From Ypsolopha sequella (lineage: Eukaryota; Arthropoda; Insecta; Lepidoptera; Ypsolophidae), in assembly GCA_934047225.1 (NCBI GenBank), contig OW203985.1:10123501-10187500 (forward strand): DNA of 64,000 nt, written 5' to 3'. A program made the position numbers and the translations under genes. Shown in pieces: positions 1 through 10,926 of this stretch; positions within the stretch are counted from its first letter, which is position 1; every line of letters begins with the position of its first letter. The notes beneath the pieces are model-generated. The model did no database searches. It was not told the DNA's origin and saw nothing but the letters and a program-made list of their open reading frames with translations.

Positions 1-43
1 GGAACCCTAGGTACGCGAGTCTGACTCGCACTTGGCTGGTTTT
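1..43. repeat. 3'-end fragment of a lepidopteran dispersed element
   Basis: The window opens with GGAACCCTAGG followed by GACTCGCACTTGGCTGG. Close variants of the same signature occur near 25535, 26335, 49225 and 50690, sometimes on the other strand. I recognise it as the end of a very common lepidopteran interspersed repeat, probably LINE-derived. The element is cut by the window edge. Confidence 0.5.
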
Positions 44-287
44 ATTTTACATTGTGACTGATGACGTTTTTAAAGCGAATGCGTCTTTGTTCGCGCCTCA
101 GATAGATAGGGGGTCTAATTCAGAACTTGTACGTCACTTCCGTGATCGACTTCAGGAAAGAATTCCGCAGATCAAGGCATTTTCGTATTTAGTGCTTGAC
201 TATAAGAATATATAGACGGGTATATACCGACATGTAATAAAGAAACTGAGACAGGTAGGTAGCAAAATTTACAAAATCCAAAATCTA
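44..287. other. Intergenic, repeat-derived
   Basis: No coding signal. The phrase CAGAACTTGTACGTCACTTC near 121 resembles stretches near 29165 and 48900, so this is probably a decayed copy of the same dispersed family. The last two bases, TA at 286-287, are the left target duplication of the mariner that follows. Confidence 0.4.
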
Positions 288-419
288 CGAGGGTAAATCA
301 AAAAGATTTTAGAATCACTATAAAAATACCTGAAAATTCAAACAAAATTTTTTTCTACATAATTTCGTTTATATTCTAACTTTCTTATTCTTTACGAAAA
401 AAAATCATTTTCAAGACTC

Positions 420-1269
420 ATAAAAACTTATTTATGGCAGCCATGATTGCGTCATCATTGTCAAATCCTGTTCCACGGATATGCTCCTTTGATTTTGGGA
501 ATAAGTGAAAATCACTGGAGGCTAAGTCGGGAGAATATGGTGGGTGGTCAAGGAAATCGGAGCCAGCACTGCGGATTGCCTTGAGCGTAACTTCCGATCG
601 ATGAGCAGGAGCGTTATCATGAAAAATAACACGCCCAATGACCGTTTTCCACGACTTTTTTCTTTAATCGCCTCTCCCACTTTTAGAATTAAATCTGCAT
701 AATTGGGTCCAGTAATTGTCGGTCCGCTCAGTATACCTATATAATCAATCAATTTAAACTATTCCTCCACTATCCCCGAACACCGAGGCCATAAATTTGC
801 CAGCGGTAGGAGCAACTCGAAATTTCTTCATGGGCGATGGGGATGGTCGTTTCAAAGACATACTTTGTCTCTTCATTTCGGGATCGAAATGGTGGAACCA
901 CGGTCCATCCATGGTGACAACACGAGGGCAAATTGATTCGAATCACGCAGTAACATTTCGAGATTTCGTTTAGAAATTGCCAATCCACGCTTTTTGTTTT
1001 CGTCAGTTAACATTCGTGGTTACCATCTTGCCGACACTTTTCCGAATCCTGTGAATCAGTTATAATGGATTAAATGTTGCCAAATGAATATTTAGGATCC
1101 CAGCTAAATGTTCACAGCTCGACCTACCAAATTTAGCAACCCAGTAAGCAAACGTAGAATAAGTTGAAGCATTATCCTCTGATGTTTACTAAATGTCCAA
1201 ATAAATTTCCTTCTTGGACATTTTTTTCAGGCACAGATATTTTATCACTGCACATACTTTTTTTTCCAT
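420..1269 (-). pseudogene. mariner transposase pseudogene
   Basis: Reading leftward from an ATG at 1269-1267, fragments in different frames give the order expected of a mariner transposase: an N-terminal MEKKVCAVIKYLCLK, a linker, a catalytic block containing TMDGPWFHHFDPEMK (first Asp), the KVGEAIKEKSRGKRSLGV stretch before the second Asp, and a C-terminal SSDFHLFPKSKEHI block holding the third Asp. Several stops and frameshifts interrupt it, including two consecutive stops after about 28 codons, so it cannot make transposase. The GP of MDGPW replaces the usual ET/ES. It looks older than the mariner at 29.5 kb. Confidence 0.75.
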
Positions 1270-1329
1270 ATTTTAGTGTTTTTGTCTACGAATAATAATT
1301 ATCTAGAAGCGTAACTAAGCCGAAAAAAT

Positions 1330-1744
1330 GGTTCTACGAAATAGAACCCGTGGAAGGCGGGGCGTAAAATAGGGACAGCGCGGCCCGCCATTTCGTTATA
1401 ACACCTCTCAAGGTCTCACCGTCTCAACGCGTGTTTGTGCCGCGGGGAGTTTTTATAAGTTTTAATATTGTTGTGTTTTTGCGCTATTGGATTTTACAAA
1501 TATGCTTTCGTGTGTCGTGAAGTGGTCCGCGGTCCGTTTAGAAAGAAATGAATCTGATTGGATGCCTTGCAAATATAGTAAAATGAGAACATCTAAATGC
1601 TTCATAATGAAAGGCGTAAATTATTAAGAAAGGCGGCGTTGCCTATTTGCACTGTAATATTTTATTTCAATTTTACAATTTCCAGTTATTTTCTTACTTA
1701 ATTCCTTATAAATAATTACTTTTATTGTATTAATTTTTCAGATA
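1330..1744. other. Material inserted in the decayed mariner; unassigned
   Basis: A moderately GC-rich patch (about 1355-1550) is followed by AT-rich sequence. A short ORF beginning MLSCVVKWSAVRLERNE starts near 1502 but stops within about 42 codons, and I recognise no domain. Confidence 0.3.
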
Positions 1745-1762
1745 ATTACTCTTAGATGTATG

Positions 1763-1849
1763 CATGTGGAAGAGGCGAAAGAGGTGTGTCAGAATCGTAA
1801 CATATGGAAATCTGTAGTCTCTGCCTATCCCTCTGGGAGACAGGCGTGA
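1763..1849 (+). pseudogene. 3' end of an RTE-type LINE reverse transcriptase ORF
   Basis: The reading frame gives HVEEAKEVCQNRNIWKSVV then SAYPSGRQA and a TGA stop. This is the C-terminus typical of the RTE-like endonuclease/reverse transcriptase ORFs abundant in Lepidoptera (often deposited as craniofacial development protein 2-like). A second, longer copy with nearly the same end sits at 11921-12259. Only the terminal 28 codons remain here, as expected of a 5'-truncated LINE. The GTATA-rich tail is interrupted by the foldback element that follows. Confidence 0.7.
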
Positions 1850-1854
1850 GTATA

Positions 1855-2120
1855 TACAAGGTGACTTTTTGGTCATCGTCCAAATTCATACTGGTGGCTT
1901 GGTAAGTGATCAGTATCATGGATCAATAACAATTTTTGTGAAATTCGTAAAATGAAATTTCGACTCCCCATAGTGATTCACTCGGGACTGGAAGTGAATT
2001 TCTATAGGAAGCCGAAATTTCATTTTACGAATTTCACAAAAATTGTTATTGATCCAAGATACTGATCACTTATCAAGCCTCCAGTATGAATTTGGACGAT
2101 GATCAAAAAGTCACCTTGTA
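1855..2120. mobile_element. Foldback MITE family A, copy 1
   Basis: A 266-bp non-coding element that is almost entirely one inverted repeat. The left arm begins TACAAGGTGAC and the right arm ends GTCACCTTGTA, with arms of about 120 bp around a short centre. It is flanked by TA on both sides. An equal-length copy lies at 11180-11445 and a truncated one at 25749-25954. TA target and full-length arms suggest a Tc1/mariner-type foldback. It landed in the simple-repeat tail of the RTE fragment just upstream. Confidence 0.85.
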
Positions 2121-2978
2121 TATGTATGTAACTATGGACGTTTGTTCATATTGTTTACTTATAGATACACCTTCCTAGTTACGTTTGTGTGTATTCCATT
2201 ATTTTACGAATTTGTAGCAAAGCATTTCGATATCTTAAGGCATTATCAATATTTATCTAGACTACCTGTATATGTAATTTTCTACATTCTTACATAAGAC
2301 GGGAATTACGGTGTACGTGAAACCCTTACAGGTTTCTGATACACCTTATTATTGTAAAATATGTATTTCTTTTTAGTTATCAAAATAAATAAAATGTGTG
2401 GTTACTCCATTACATGCAAATGGGTAGGGTTATGCATAATATGCATGTATATTGTTGTATTGTATAAAAAACCTAATTTAAAAATTGTATGCTATACAAT
2501 CTAATTTATTTATTTTCATTTTAGTATTTAAGTCATTCAATAAAAAATAAACACGTTAACAAGCTTATTTATTTTAGCGTAATACTGCATAATACCATCT
2601 ATGCATCTCTCGTTGCTAGCTCGCCGCTATGTTGCCGGTGCTGGCGATGACGTAAGCTTGAGGTGACCAATCGCGTGCAAGCTTTGTCTATGAGAGTGTG
2701 TGAGTGTTTCGTTGTAATTGCAGTAAGCTTGTTTGCGTAAATGGAACCAAAATCGAAGGGGTAGTTGTAGGAGAGTTACTTTTCTATAAAATTATTATTC
2801 TTTTTTGTCAACTATGTATTTGCACAAAATTATTTATTACTTGCGAACGGTTTATTGAAATCTAATAAAACTCTCCATAATTATTGCGTCATTGACACTC
2901 TTTAAAATAGATACCCTACCCTCAAACATATTATAAATATATCGCTTCTGCTTCTAATAACTTTTTGATTTACCCTAG
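2121..2978. other. AT-rich non-coding, ending in the mariner right terminus
   Basis: No sustained ORF or recognised domain. A small GC-richer patch lies near 2600-2700. The last 25 bases are the right inverted terminus of the 288-2978 mariner. Confidence 0.4.
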
Positions 2979-2984
2979 TAGAAA

Positions 2985-3115
2985 ATGTTAAAACCCATCT
3001 AATAAAACATGTTTGAGGTCAGTACATGATATATATTTGTCAAACTAGGAGAAAATGTGTGTTTGAAGCTCATCTCAATAATTATTTCTATCGAGGAGAC
3101 TTAATTTTTTTCCAA
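2985..3115 (+). repeat. Partial copy of the TTAAGGCG element family
   Basis: The run GTTAAAACCCATCTAATAAA and, 50 bases on, a variant of AAACCAGGAGAATTGGTGT match the interior of the elements at 8187-8839 and 10508-10926 in the same order. Neither TTAAGGCG terminus is visible, so it is a fragment, lying immediately beside the right end of the mariner. Confidence 0.6.
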
Positions 3116-3120
3116 AACCA

Positions 3121-4084
3121 AAATCACATGTCATAATACATATTATATACCTAGTCAAAATACATACACCAAATAAATACACAGAAAGAATACGAATAAA
3201 ATGAGAAAATGTATAATTTACAAATATTTTAGTATTCCATTCCATTTGTATTAAGTATGCATCCTCCGCTTTAGTGGCCAATCGATTATTTTGCAATTTT
3301 TATAAAATTTTATGTTGTAATTAGTTTTCCTCTTATATTTGTCAAGTCCTTACAGATACTTTTTTGTTTTCCACTTACTTAGTTATAGCTTCTTCTTTGG
3401 ACTTGTACAGTACGACATTTCAAAACATAATGGTTATTGATAGTATAAGAACATGAAAGACATGTGGAATTTCCTGCAAACAATAGGCTGCGTCATACAA
3501 AAACAATTAATGTTAGTATTCTCGCAGGGTAGATATTGATCCCTGTTCCATGGACTTGGATCGCTTCATTCAATAGTCATGTCAACACTCCCCTCCCGTC
3601 TTCTCTTCTGCAATATCCCTCTCCCCTGACCTCATCTTGTTAATCAACTCCCCCGCCCACTAGCGGCCTGGAAATTGTGACGTCACAGGCAATTTGTCAG
3701 GGTAAATAAAACTTCACTCCGGAGATTAAACAGTAATCCAGCTTCCAACTAGTCTGACGTCATAGTAATTAGACTACAACTGCCAGAGCCCAACGAAGTT
3801 CTGATTTGATTTGTGTTTGATTGAACTCTATATATAGAAATTCATAAATTATTATCTTCGCAAAACAGTGATCGCAAACAAATGTATCCATAATAATCAT
3901 ATTATTACATTCATAGATAACACGTTCGTGCAAGTCATTTAGTTGGCTAAAAATGACATAAACACAATTCTCGTGTTACGCTACCGTTTCCGTACGGGAA
4001 TAGCTCGTAAACGTACGACATTTACGCCAACAACGTCAACTAGATGATGTTACTTCAGCGGCACAAAATACAAGAGTTGTGAAT
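3121..4084. other. Intergenic, no gene seen
   Basis: AT-rich with a mixed segment at 3520-3740. No ORF with family resemblance and no repeat termini were recognised. Confidence 0.4.
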
Positions 4085-4245
4085 TAAACAGTGCGCGTCC
4101 GGCGAGCGACGAGCGGCGCGAATGGGAGCGGAAGTCCGCGGTTAGTCCACTTCCTGTTTCCTGCGGGGCCGAGACCGGCGCGCGCGCAGCCGAGCGCGCC
4201 CGACCGTGCCCGAGCTCAACACGAACACGCCCGATCATCTCCGAA
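4085..4245. promoter_or_regulatory. CpG-rich patch, possible promoter or first exon
   Basis: About 160 bases very rich in CG dinucleotides (for example GGCGAGCGACGAGCGGCGCG) in an otherwise AT-rich region. Short ORFs on both strands show no recognised domain. In insects such patches often mark 5' ends of genes, but no coding exon can be tied to it here. Confidence 0.25.
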
Positions 4246-4945
4246 ATTCAAAAACTCCTTCTCTAGATTTGAATGTCATGGTGACAAAATTTGGCTTCGT
4301 AATCGTAAATACACTAATGCTTATTTGAATTTAACGTAGGAAAACAAAAACAACATTGCTTATTAAAATTTAATCTTCTCAGAATTACAATATTGTTATT
4401 GTATAGGAAGGAACACTAAAGTATTCAATGAAAACAAACGTGAATATAAACCGAAGACAAAAAAATGCCCTGGTAGTCGTGGAACTACCGGTTCATGGAA
4501 TCATAGGCAGACTTAGTCGCTGACGGGGTTTCGTCAATCTTCAAATGGTTTCCATTTTCTTAGTTCTCGGCCGATTTCTTTGGTTTTAGTCTTAAAAGAT
4601 AGGGTTGTTGACGTCCTGCATAGGATTTGCCAGTTTTCGGTTTGAAATTTTTGTTTCGACTTTTATCGCGATTTTTAGGTTCAAATTATGTTATTATTTT
4701 CTGTGAGTGGTTCAGGTACTCGGAATTGGTGTTGTTGGAGAGATTTAGTTCTGAGACTCACAACGCACTGTATATTTTTACGATCGTACTTGTAGTTCCC
4801 GAGATATTTAAGTTTTAGTGAAGCATCTAGAAAATTTCGGCGCAAAAACTTCCTCACAAAGCCTAGAGAGCTAGAGACGAATGAATTGAAGTCAGTTGTC
4901 AAAATCCCCAGTACTATTGGTGGAAATGGGCCGAGTGACTCGATC
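4246..4945. other. Intergenic, no gene seen
   Basis: No recognised coding sequence. A 163-codon minus-strand ORF overlapping 4681-5172 runs through a foldback element and has no family resemblance, so I treat it as chance. Confidence 0.4.
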
Positions 4946-4947
4946 AC

Positions 4948-5193
4948 CTGACATCTGCGGGCATTATGTATTTCTAGTTGCCAACTGTACCGGGTGTCTA
5001 TCATCAAAAATCTAGATTTACTATCGAATTCCGATTGTCTAAGGAAATGTTCGCACTTGAAATGACAGCACAGTTCGTAAATATTTAGTTCGATACCCAC
5101 TAAAAGCAAATTTGAAAGTTCAGTTTTTATCCTATGTATTTGATTTAGGCACCTGGTCCAGTTGGCAACCAAAGATACAGAATAGGCGGGTTT
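4948..5193. mobile_element. Foldback MITE family B, copy 1
   Basis: A roughly 245-bp inverted-repeat element. The left arm runs CATTATGTATTTCTAGTTGC and the right arm ends with its near-complement (GGCAACCAAAGATACAGAAT). Arms extend about 60 bp and include TATCATCAAAAA versus its diverged partner. A second copy, with a clear CAG duplication, is at 8342-8572. The target duplication of this copy is not clear. Confidence 0.7.
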
Positions 5194-5404
5194 GCTAGGA
5201 TTTGTTGAGCGGTTCGTGAGATAGTGGTATGCCGAAAGTACATTGAAACATAACAGTCAATTTTCGCGAAACGATAGATGGATTCCATGTCAAAAAGGGT
5301 TCAACTTACGAAGGAATGTAATCGCTTTTCGCAAAGCATCAGTCGCGACGAGACAGCTTTGCGTCCATTTTAATCCGCACCGGTTATAAATCGATTAAAA
5401 AGCA

Positions 5405-5605
5405 TTAAATTAACCGTCATTGCGGTTAAGCCGTCGTCGTCGGAGTGCGCAGTACGCACGCACATTAATTGCCTTACAATATAACATAACCCTATACACT
5501 ACAGTACAACATGAGTCCACCGCGCCTACGCCGCGCCGCCCCCGCCGCGCCGCCGCCCACGCTGATTTCACCTTCAACATCAGGCTCTCCTCGACGAAAC
5601 TTTGA
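5405..5605. promoter_or_regulatory. GC-rich patch, unassigned
   Basis: Contains GCCGTCGTCGTCGGAG and CGCGCCGCCCCCGCCGCGCC separated by AT-richer sequence. A 61-codon ORF on the plus strand is low-complexity Arg/Ala and unrecognised. It could be a 5' exon or promoter, with no supporting splice evidence. Confidence 0.2.
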
Positions 5606-7700
5606 TTATCTTATCTTTGAATACGAATAATCGCGTATTTGTTTCAATATTGAAAATGGCGGCAGGGAGCTTGCCGATAAAGTTGTGGAAAAGATTTCTA
5701 GGGCTTTTACTTCGAGTCAGAAACAGAGATACAGTTAAGATCACATGAAGCTACCTATACACATTGGACTTTGTAGTTTTGTACCTATCTTATATCCTTC
5801 ACTATTGGCAGAGAATATAAAGTTGCTATTGGGGCTAATGTAGTATTGCAATCTGCAAATGTATAGCTAGACGTGTTTCAAAAATACAAACATAATATGG
5901 TTATGTATATAACCACTTATATTAAATATTTAACAAACTTAAAGTCTTACTTGGAGTTGGAAACCATAAAGTTATAGGACACTTTTCAATTATGTCGATA
6001 TATTTTGACCTAAATAATCTAAATATCACAAAATACAATAAACAAATTTGATTTCGGGTTTTAAATAGTCAAAGTTGCCACTTGAAAATTTACTAAGAAA
6101 ATATCTTGATTTTTTGAGTTGTACGCGTCTTTACGCCTAGTCGAGGATGAAAATGTCAGGAGCAACGATCTAAACTAAAAGATCTGCCTTTGATCTAACT
6201 CCTTCACTGTGTTTGTCGTTGGAACTGGCAACCACACGATCAAGTTACATCTACGGGATTTGTCGCTGCCCTTATTTGGTAACCGGGAATGCTGTATTCT
6301 ATCAGACGACATCTTTAAACCACTCCACAATCACTATGTTCTTTACTTTGATCGTAAAATATTATTTCTTACAAACCATCTGTGACAAGATAAATAATAT
6401 AATATAAATAAATACTTTCTCTGCCTCCCCAAAATATTGATCAGATTATGGATTCAAAGAATCAAAGTGTACACCAGTCGCTATAGCTAAAGCTTTCATT
6501 TTACAAGCCATCCAACTAGCCTCTTTTTTTGCCAATATTCACCATTCGAAAACCATAATTATCGAAGAATAGAGACAAATTAAAAGCGATACCATCTCTA
6601 ATTTAACCTTCAGTGACATCATCAACACGAATTTCCATAGGCTTATTTTTTTCTTGAACGCATCCTAAATCCGACCATTCAACCTATTATGATGACGTCA
6701 CTTCCTGTAAATAGGTACTAAAATACTTATAAAATCGTTTCAATAGAACAATTATTATTTATTGAAATAACACATCTAAATTGATCTGTTTGTTGTAACA
6801 AACACGCAAAATTAGAACATTGAAGTTTAAAAAACGACCGAATTGGCATAACCTAGCTTCAATGCTTACGCAAACTGTGTCACCAAGACTTTATTATGAA
6901 CGCTACATGCCGTAGTCGTTCGAGTAGGGGTGGTGATAGTAGGTAGAGGTGGTAAGAGGGTTCGAGTTCTCCTTCCCTTTCCACGTTCTTCCCCCTCGAT
7001 CCGCTATCACGTTACCATTCACGAGTCGCCGACCGTTCACAATGCCAACTCAAGACGTATTGCATAATCACATTCAAGAGTTTAAAGAATCAAAGTTCAA
7101 AATCCTATTTCGAGTTCCGCCACCAACCTAACAACTGCCTTAAATGTCAAGCGACCAACGTTTTTCGTGAATTTTCTGAACTACGATCACCATTCTCTGG
7201 AATGAAACCGATTTCTATGCGGATGTACCCTATCAAATTTAATGACCGCATTTTTGATAGTTCTCTCTGCTAGAACGGAGTTGATTATACAAATAGAGCT
7301 ATAACTTCGTCGAGCATAATATCGTGATTTCAAATATTAGTGCCTTTTATAGCAGTGTTGGGAAACCCAAGAAACGTAAAAGGTTCGGGCGGATCGCGGG
7401 GGAAGAGGCAGTGGAGGGGGGCGTGGGTAGAAGCAAAAGTATGAATGAACTCGAACGTCACTCGTACGAATGGGTGTTAAAATGTAAATTCCGACACGCT
7501 TGATTATGATCGAGATAATCGAAGAAAGTACCGCATAAAACACAACTGCCTGTTTGATTGAATGAAATACAATACAGCACTATCGGCACGGCGATAGCTT
7601 GCTTATTTATGAGCTGTAAAGGTATCATTTACCGTTGTAATTGTATTTTTGATGGTTTGGTTTGTAATAACATGCACATCAGCTGTTCTATACCTCTTTC
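5606..7700. other. Intergenic, no gene seen
   Basis: AT-rich throughout apart from small GC-richer spots near 6910-7020 and 7375-7440. GGGTTCGAGTTC near 6958 resembles a Pol III B-box, but no tRNA cloverleaf can be folded around it. Nothing else is supported. Confidence 0.4.
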
Positions 7701-7709
7701 GTGGGACAT

Positions 7710-7790
7710 GGTATAAGATTTTACAACAAACTTCCAAAGGAGGTCCTTCCTTTGTCAGAGAATAAGTTTAAGGCGATATGCGAGAAAAAT
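7710..7790 (+). pseudogene. LINE reverse-transcriptase C-terminal fragment
   Basis: The frame gives GIRFYNKLPKEVLPLSENKF then KAICEKN. The FYNKLP motif followed by a hydrophobic linker and NKFK is the short C-terminal tail seen after the RT domain in several lepidopteran non-LTR ORFs of the jockey/CR1 type. No RT catalytic residues remain. The frame runs through the TTTAAGG at 7767, which makes the left boundary of the following TTAA-family element uncertain. Confidence 0.5.
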
Positions 7791-7859
7791 ACGGGTGTTT
7801 CTTTTCTGTGTATTTTATGAAATACACGGAAATTTATAATCAGTTTCTGGTATATGCAT

Positions 7860-8190
7860 TTTGACTATATAATCTAGGGTTTTGAAATTGGAAAACATGT
7901 TTGGATAAATTTTCCTTGATAGAAATAATTGTTGAAATGAGGTCTTCAAACACACTTTTTTTCCTCGTTTGACGAATAGGAACCATATACAGAACTCAAA
8001 CATATTAGGTGTGTTTTAACAATATCTAGAGATTTGAAATTTGAAATTTTGCTAGCTAAGTATTTTAGTTTTTTAAATTAAAATATAAAACCAATTTTTT
8101 TCCCTCTTGCCCTGAATCCGCCCCTCTCGCACTGCGCGATTTTTCGCTTGGAGTGACAGTGACAAAAATAAAATTCGCATAGCCTCTTAA
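7860..8190 (-). mobile_element. TTAAGGCG element family, divergent inverted copy
   Basis: Reverse orientation relative to the copy at 8187. The stretch GAAATGAGGTCTTC, the GTGTGTTTTAACAATATCT stretch and the CGCCCCTCTCGCACTGCG stretch correspond in order to the reverse complement of the 10508-10926 copy. It ends in CTCTTAA, and the terminal TTAA (8187-8190) is shared with the next copy. The left limit is unclear; a TTAAGGCG at 7768 could be the true terminus or part of a LINE coding fragment. Confidence 0.55.
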
Positions 8191-8839
8191 GGCGATATGT
8201 AAAAGTTTTAGGGTCCCTGTTGCTCCATATGCGAAAAAATCCTCAGTGCGAGAGGGACGGATTCGTGGAAAAGTAGCAAAAAGTCGGTTTTTTATTAATA
8301 TAAAATGTACTAAAGTTGCTATCAAAATTTCGTTTAACCAGCGGGCCTATTGTGTATCTCTAGTTGCCTTCTGGACTGGGTGTCTATCATCAAAAACATA
8401 GATATACTATCGAATTCCGATGTCCTAAGGATATTTTCGCACTTGAAGTGACGACACAGATTGTTAATAGTTCAATACCCACTAAAGGCAATTTTGAAAT
8501 TTCAGTTTTTAGCTATGTTTTTGATGATAGGCACCTCGTGCAGTTGGCAACTAAAGATACAGAATAGGGGGGCAGGTCCTAGATACCGTTAAAACCCATC
8601 TAATAAAATATAGCTGCAGTCTATGTGTCATTCTAAATTGTTAAACCAGGAGAATTGGTGTCGAAAAGGACCTCATAAAAGGACTTTCAATAAATATTTC
8701 TATCGAGCCGAATTTCTCCAATCGCGTTTCTGTTTTAACAGATCCAAAAATAATATACTATTTTATCAAAATAATACATTATTTACTGAAGTAGATATGC
8801 AAGTCCTTAAAGTGTCGTTTTTTTTCCGTAGCGCCTTAA
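8187..8839 (+). mobile_element. TTAAGGCG element family, copy with nested insertion
   Basis: Starts TTAAGGCGATATGTAAAAG and ends GTAGCGCCTTAA. It is colinear with the 419-bp copy at 10508-10926 except for a 231-bp foldback element inserted at 8342-8572. Termini of the form TTAAGGCG(A/C)TACG with TTAA as the apparent target site suggest a piggyBac-like or Kolobok-like non-autonomous element; assignment to a superfamily is an inference. Confidence 0.75.
8342..8572. mobile_element. Foldback MITE family B, copy 2 (nested)
   Basis: 231 bp, beginning CGGGCCTATTGTGTATC and ending GATACAGAATAGGGGGG, with arms of about 60 bp. It interrupts the TTAA-family element exactly where the uninterrupted copy reads AACCAGGTC; CAG is present on both sides (8339-8341 and 8573-8575), giving a 3-bp target duplication. 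Non-coding. Three-base duplications are typical of PIF/Harbinger, though that superfamily usually prefers TWA. Confidence 0.8.
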
Positions 8840-9001
8840 ATTGTTTATTAAGCAGGGCCTATTGAAGAAGGTATATTATAAAATAAATGATTACTTATAC
8901 GATACTAAAGCATGGGGTTATGATAGAGATCTTTGTCGTAATAGTAGTTAGTATAATTTTCTAACTTATGTTATGATTCCTCTAGAATTAACGTTAATTA
9001 C

Positions 9002-9425
9002 TTAAGGGGCTGTACCGTGGAAATTGACACTTTTTGAAGTTATTTATCTGCTCTTTTAATGAAGTTCCAAGTAAAATCAATTAGTATAACAATTTTGGGA
9101 CCTTTTATTAGATTTTGGTCTATCAGAAACGCGATAGGAGAAATTTCATTCGATAGATATAATTATTGAAATCAGGTCTAAATTTACACTTTTTTTGATA
9201 TTCTGACAAACTAGGATAGCATACAGACTTGAAAAATATTTATTTAGATGGGTTTTAACTACACCTAAATTACTGGTTATGGAATTTTTTGTAGCTATTT
9301 TAGTTAATTTTACATTAATTTAAAATCGACTTTTTGACAATTTTCCCCGATTCCGTCCCTTTCGCACTGCGGGTCTTTCTGCCTGGAGTAACGGGGACCT
9401 TTGCTAGCACGGTATATCACCTTAA
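9002..9425 (-). mobile_element. TTAAGGCG element family, divergent inverted copy
   Basis: Begins TTAAGGGGCTGTACCGTGG and ends CGGTATATCACCTTAA. The interior contains TTTAGATGGGTTTTAAC and TTTCGCACTGCGGGTC, the reverse-complement landmarks of the family. 424 bp, close to the 419 bp of the 10508 copy. Confidence 0.7.
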
Positions 9426-10507
9426 AAGCAGATGGACTATGGGACAGGTAGACAAAGGTTTTATATATCAATTTTTTTGCTATCATGACAAAATTTCCTC
9501 CTGTCTTTTATTTTTTATCTCTTAGTCAATTAAAGTATCGGCTTACTTTTTACATTTAGTTGTTATAACTAATATTATGAAAAAAAAAAGACATGATCTT
9601 GCTAAGTTTCTTGCCCTTCTTCTTAGCAAGACTAATTGAACGGGCGGAGGCATATATTTATTATATGTATTGCATATATTTATAAAGAATATAATTACAT
9701 AAAAAAAATCAGTCACAATGGTCCGAAATATATCTCATAAATTTTTTTTATGTAACTGTTTTTTATGTAATTATATTCATTTAAAAAGACAAAAAGTCAA
9801 TATTCAATATTTATTTACATATATTTATAATATTATTTTATTCCTTATTCCTATATTTGTATTTTATTCAAGTGTGTTTTTTTATTAAATTTAAGTAAAC
9901 CCAACCTTTATTATTCCCCTGTGTTCCCCATATTATTATTTACTACATAAAACTATTACCTAAACACATAGATTATTTTATTACTTATATTACATTAAAA
10001 CCGACCTGTAATAAGTGTATCTGTAATACTTACATTACTTACATAAATAAATATATTTCATTTCTGTACTACTTAATTTCATAAAACTTAAAAACACTTT
10101 TAGAAGATGTTCACGTTTCCGTTCCTAAAAGCATTGCGTTGTGACAATAGGAACAAAAGGAGCTAAGTCAGTTTTAAAAGCAAAATACTCTCGAACAGAC
10201 AAACCGACCCATCGGAAACAGACTCATAGAGAAGGCGTCAATGCACGTTTGTTTTAATTACGCATGAAGGCACAGGCAGCGGTTGTGGAAATGTGGACGT
10301 CGTCGGTTGTTCAAACAATGCCGTGTTGTGTGAAGCGGGATCCGGAGCACGAATCACATCGTGGCATCGAATTTGCTCGGTGGCCGAGCGGACGCACGTC
10401 CGGTGTCCACTGGCCACATCCGACCGTTGTGTACTATTGGAATTTTACATGGTACCTACCTACCTACTCTGGCAATCAAGAGATATTTTCAAGGTTCAAT
10501 CCTAGGG
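9426..10507. other. AT-rich intergenic with a hairpin
   Basis: An inverted pair at 9688-9706 (GAATATAATTACATAAAAA) and 9761-9779 can form a stem of about 19 bp. The phrase CTTCTTAGCAAGACTAAT (9618 on) recurs at 40888-40905, so part of this is a dispersed repeat. A GC-richer spot at 10280-10430 has overlapping ORFs with no recognised domain. Confidence 0.4.
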
Positions 10508-10926
10508 TTAAGGCGATACGTAAAAGTTTTAGCGTCCCTGTTACTCCATATGCGAAAAAACCCTCAGTGCGAGAGGGCCGGATTCGTGAAAAAGTAGCAA
10601 AAAGACGGTTTTTTATTAATATAAAATGTACTAAATTTGCTATTAAAATTTCGTTTAACCAGGTCTTAGATACTGTTAAAACCCATGTAATAAAATATAA
10701 TTGCAGTCCATATGTCATTCTAAATTGTCAAACCAGGAGAATTGGTGTCGAAAAAGACCTCATTTCAATAAATATTTTTACCGAGCCGAATTTCTCTAAT
10801 CGCGTTTCTGTTTAACAGATCCCTAGAAAAAGATTCCAAGAATAATAAACTATTTTATCAATATAATACATTACTTACTAGATATGCAAGTTCTAAAAGT
10901 GTCGAATTTTTTCCGTAGCGCCTTAA
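10508..10926 (+). mobile_element. TTAAGGCG element family, reference copy
   Basis: Uninterrupted 419-bp copy from TTAAGGCGATACGTAAAAG to GTAGCGCCTTAA. It has short inverted termini and no coding capacity. A 183-codon ORF overlapping it starts outside and shows no family resemblance. This copy defines the empty site for the insertion at 8342. Confidence 0.75.

Larger units (their letters stand above)
288..2978 (-). mobile_element. Decayed mariner element enlarged by later insertions
   Basis: The left terminus CGAGGGTAAATCAAAAAG at 288 is matched, inverted and with one substitution, at the right terminus ending at 2978. Both ends are flanked by TA (286-287 and 2979-2980), the mariner target site. 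The span is about 2.7 kb, twice the usual 1.3 kb. The transposase remnant (minus strand) lies in the left half, so roughly 1.4-1.6 kb between about 1330 and 2940 is later material, including an RTE 3' end and a foldback element. Pairing of these two termini as one element is an inference from matching TIRs plus TA flanks. Confidence 0.7.

Noticed and set aside
4681..5172. 163-codon minus-strand ORF
   Set aside because: It runs through the foldback element at 4948-5193 and has no family resemblance; near-palindromes often keep chance frames open.
6900..6990. Possible tRNA (GGGTTCGAGTTC B-box-like match)
   Set aside because: No A-box at the right distance and no cloverleaf stems could be paired.
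10264..10815. 183-codon plus-strand ORF
   Set aside because: Its second half is the non-coding TTAAGGCG element at 10508, and the first half has no recognised domain.
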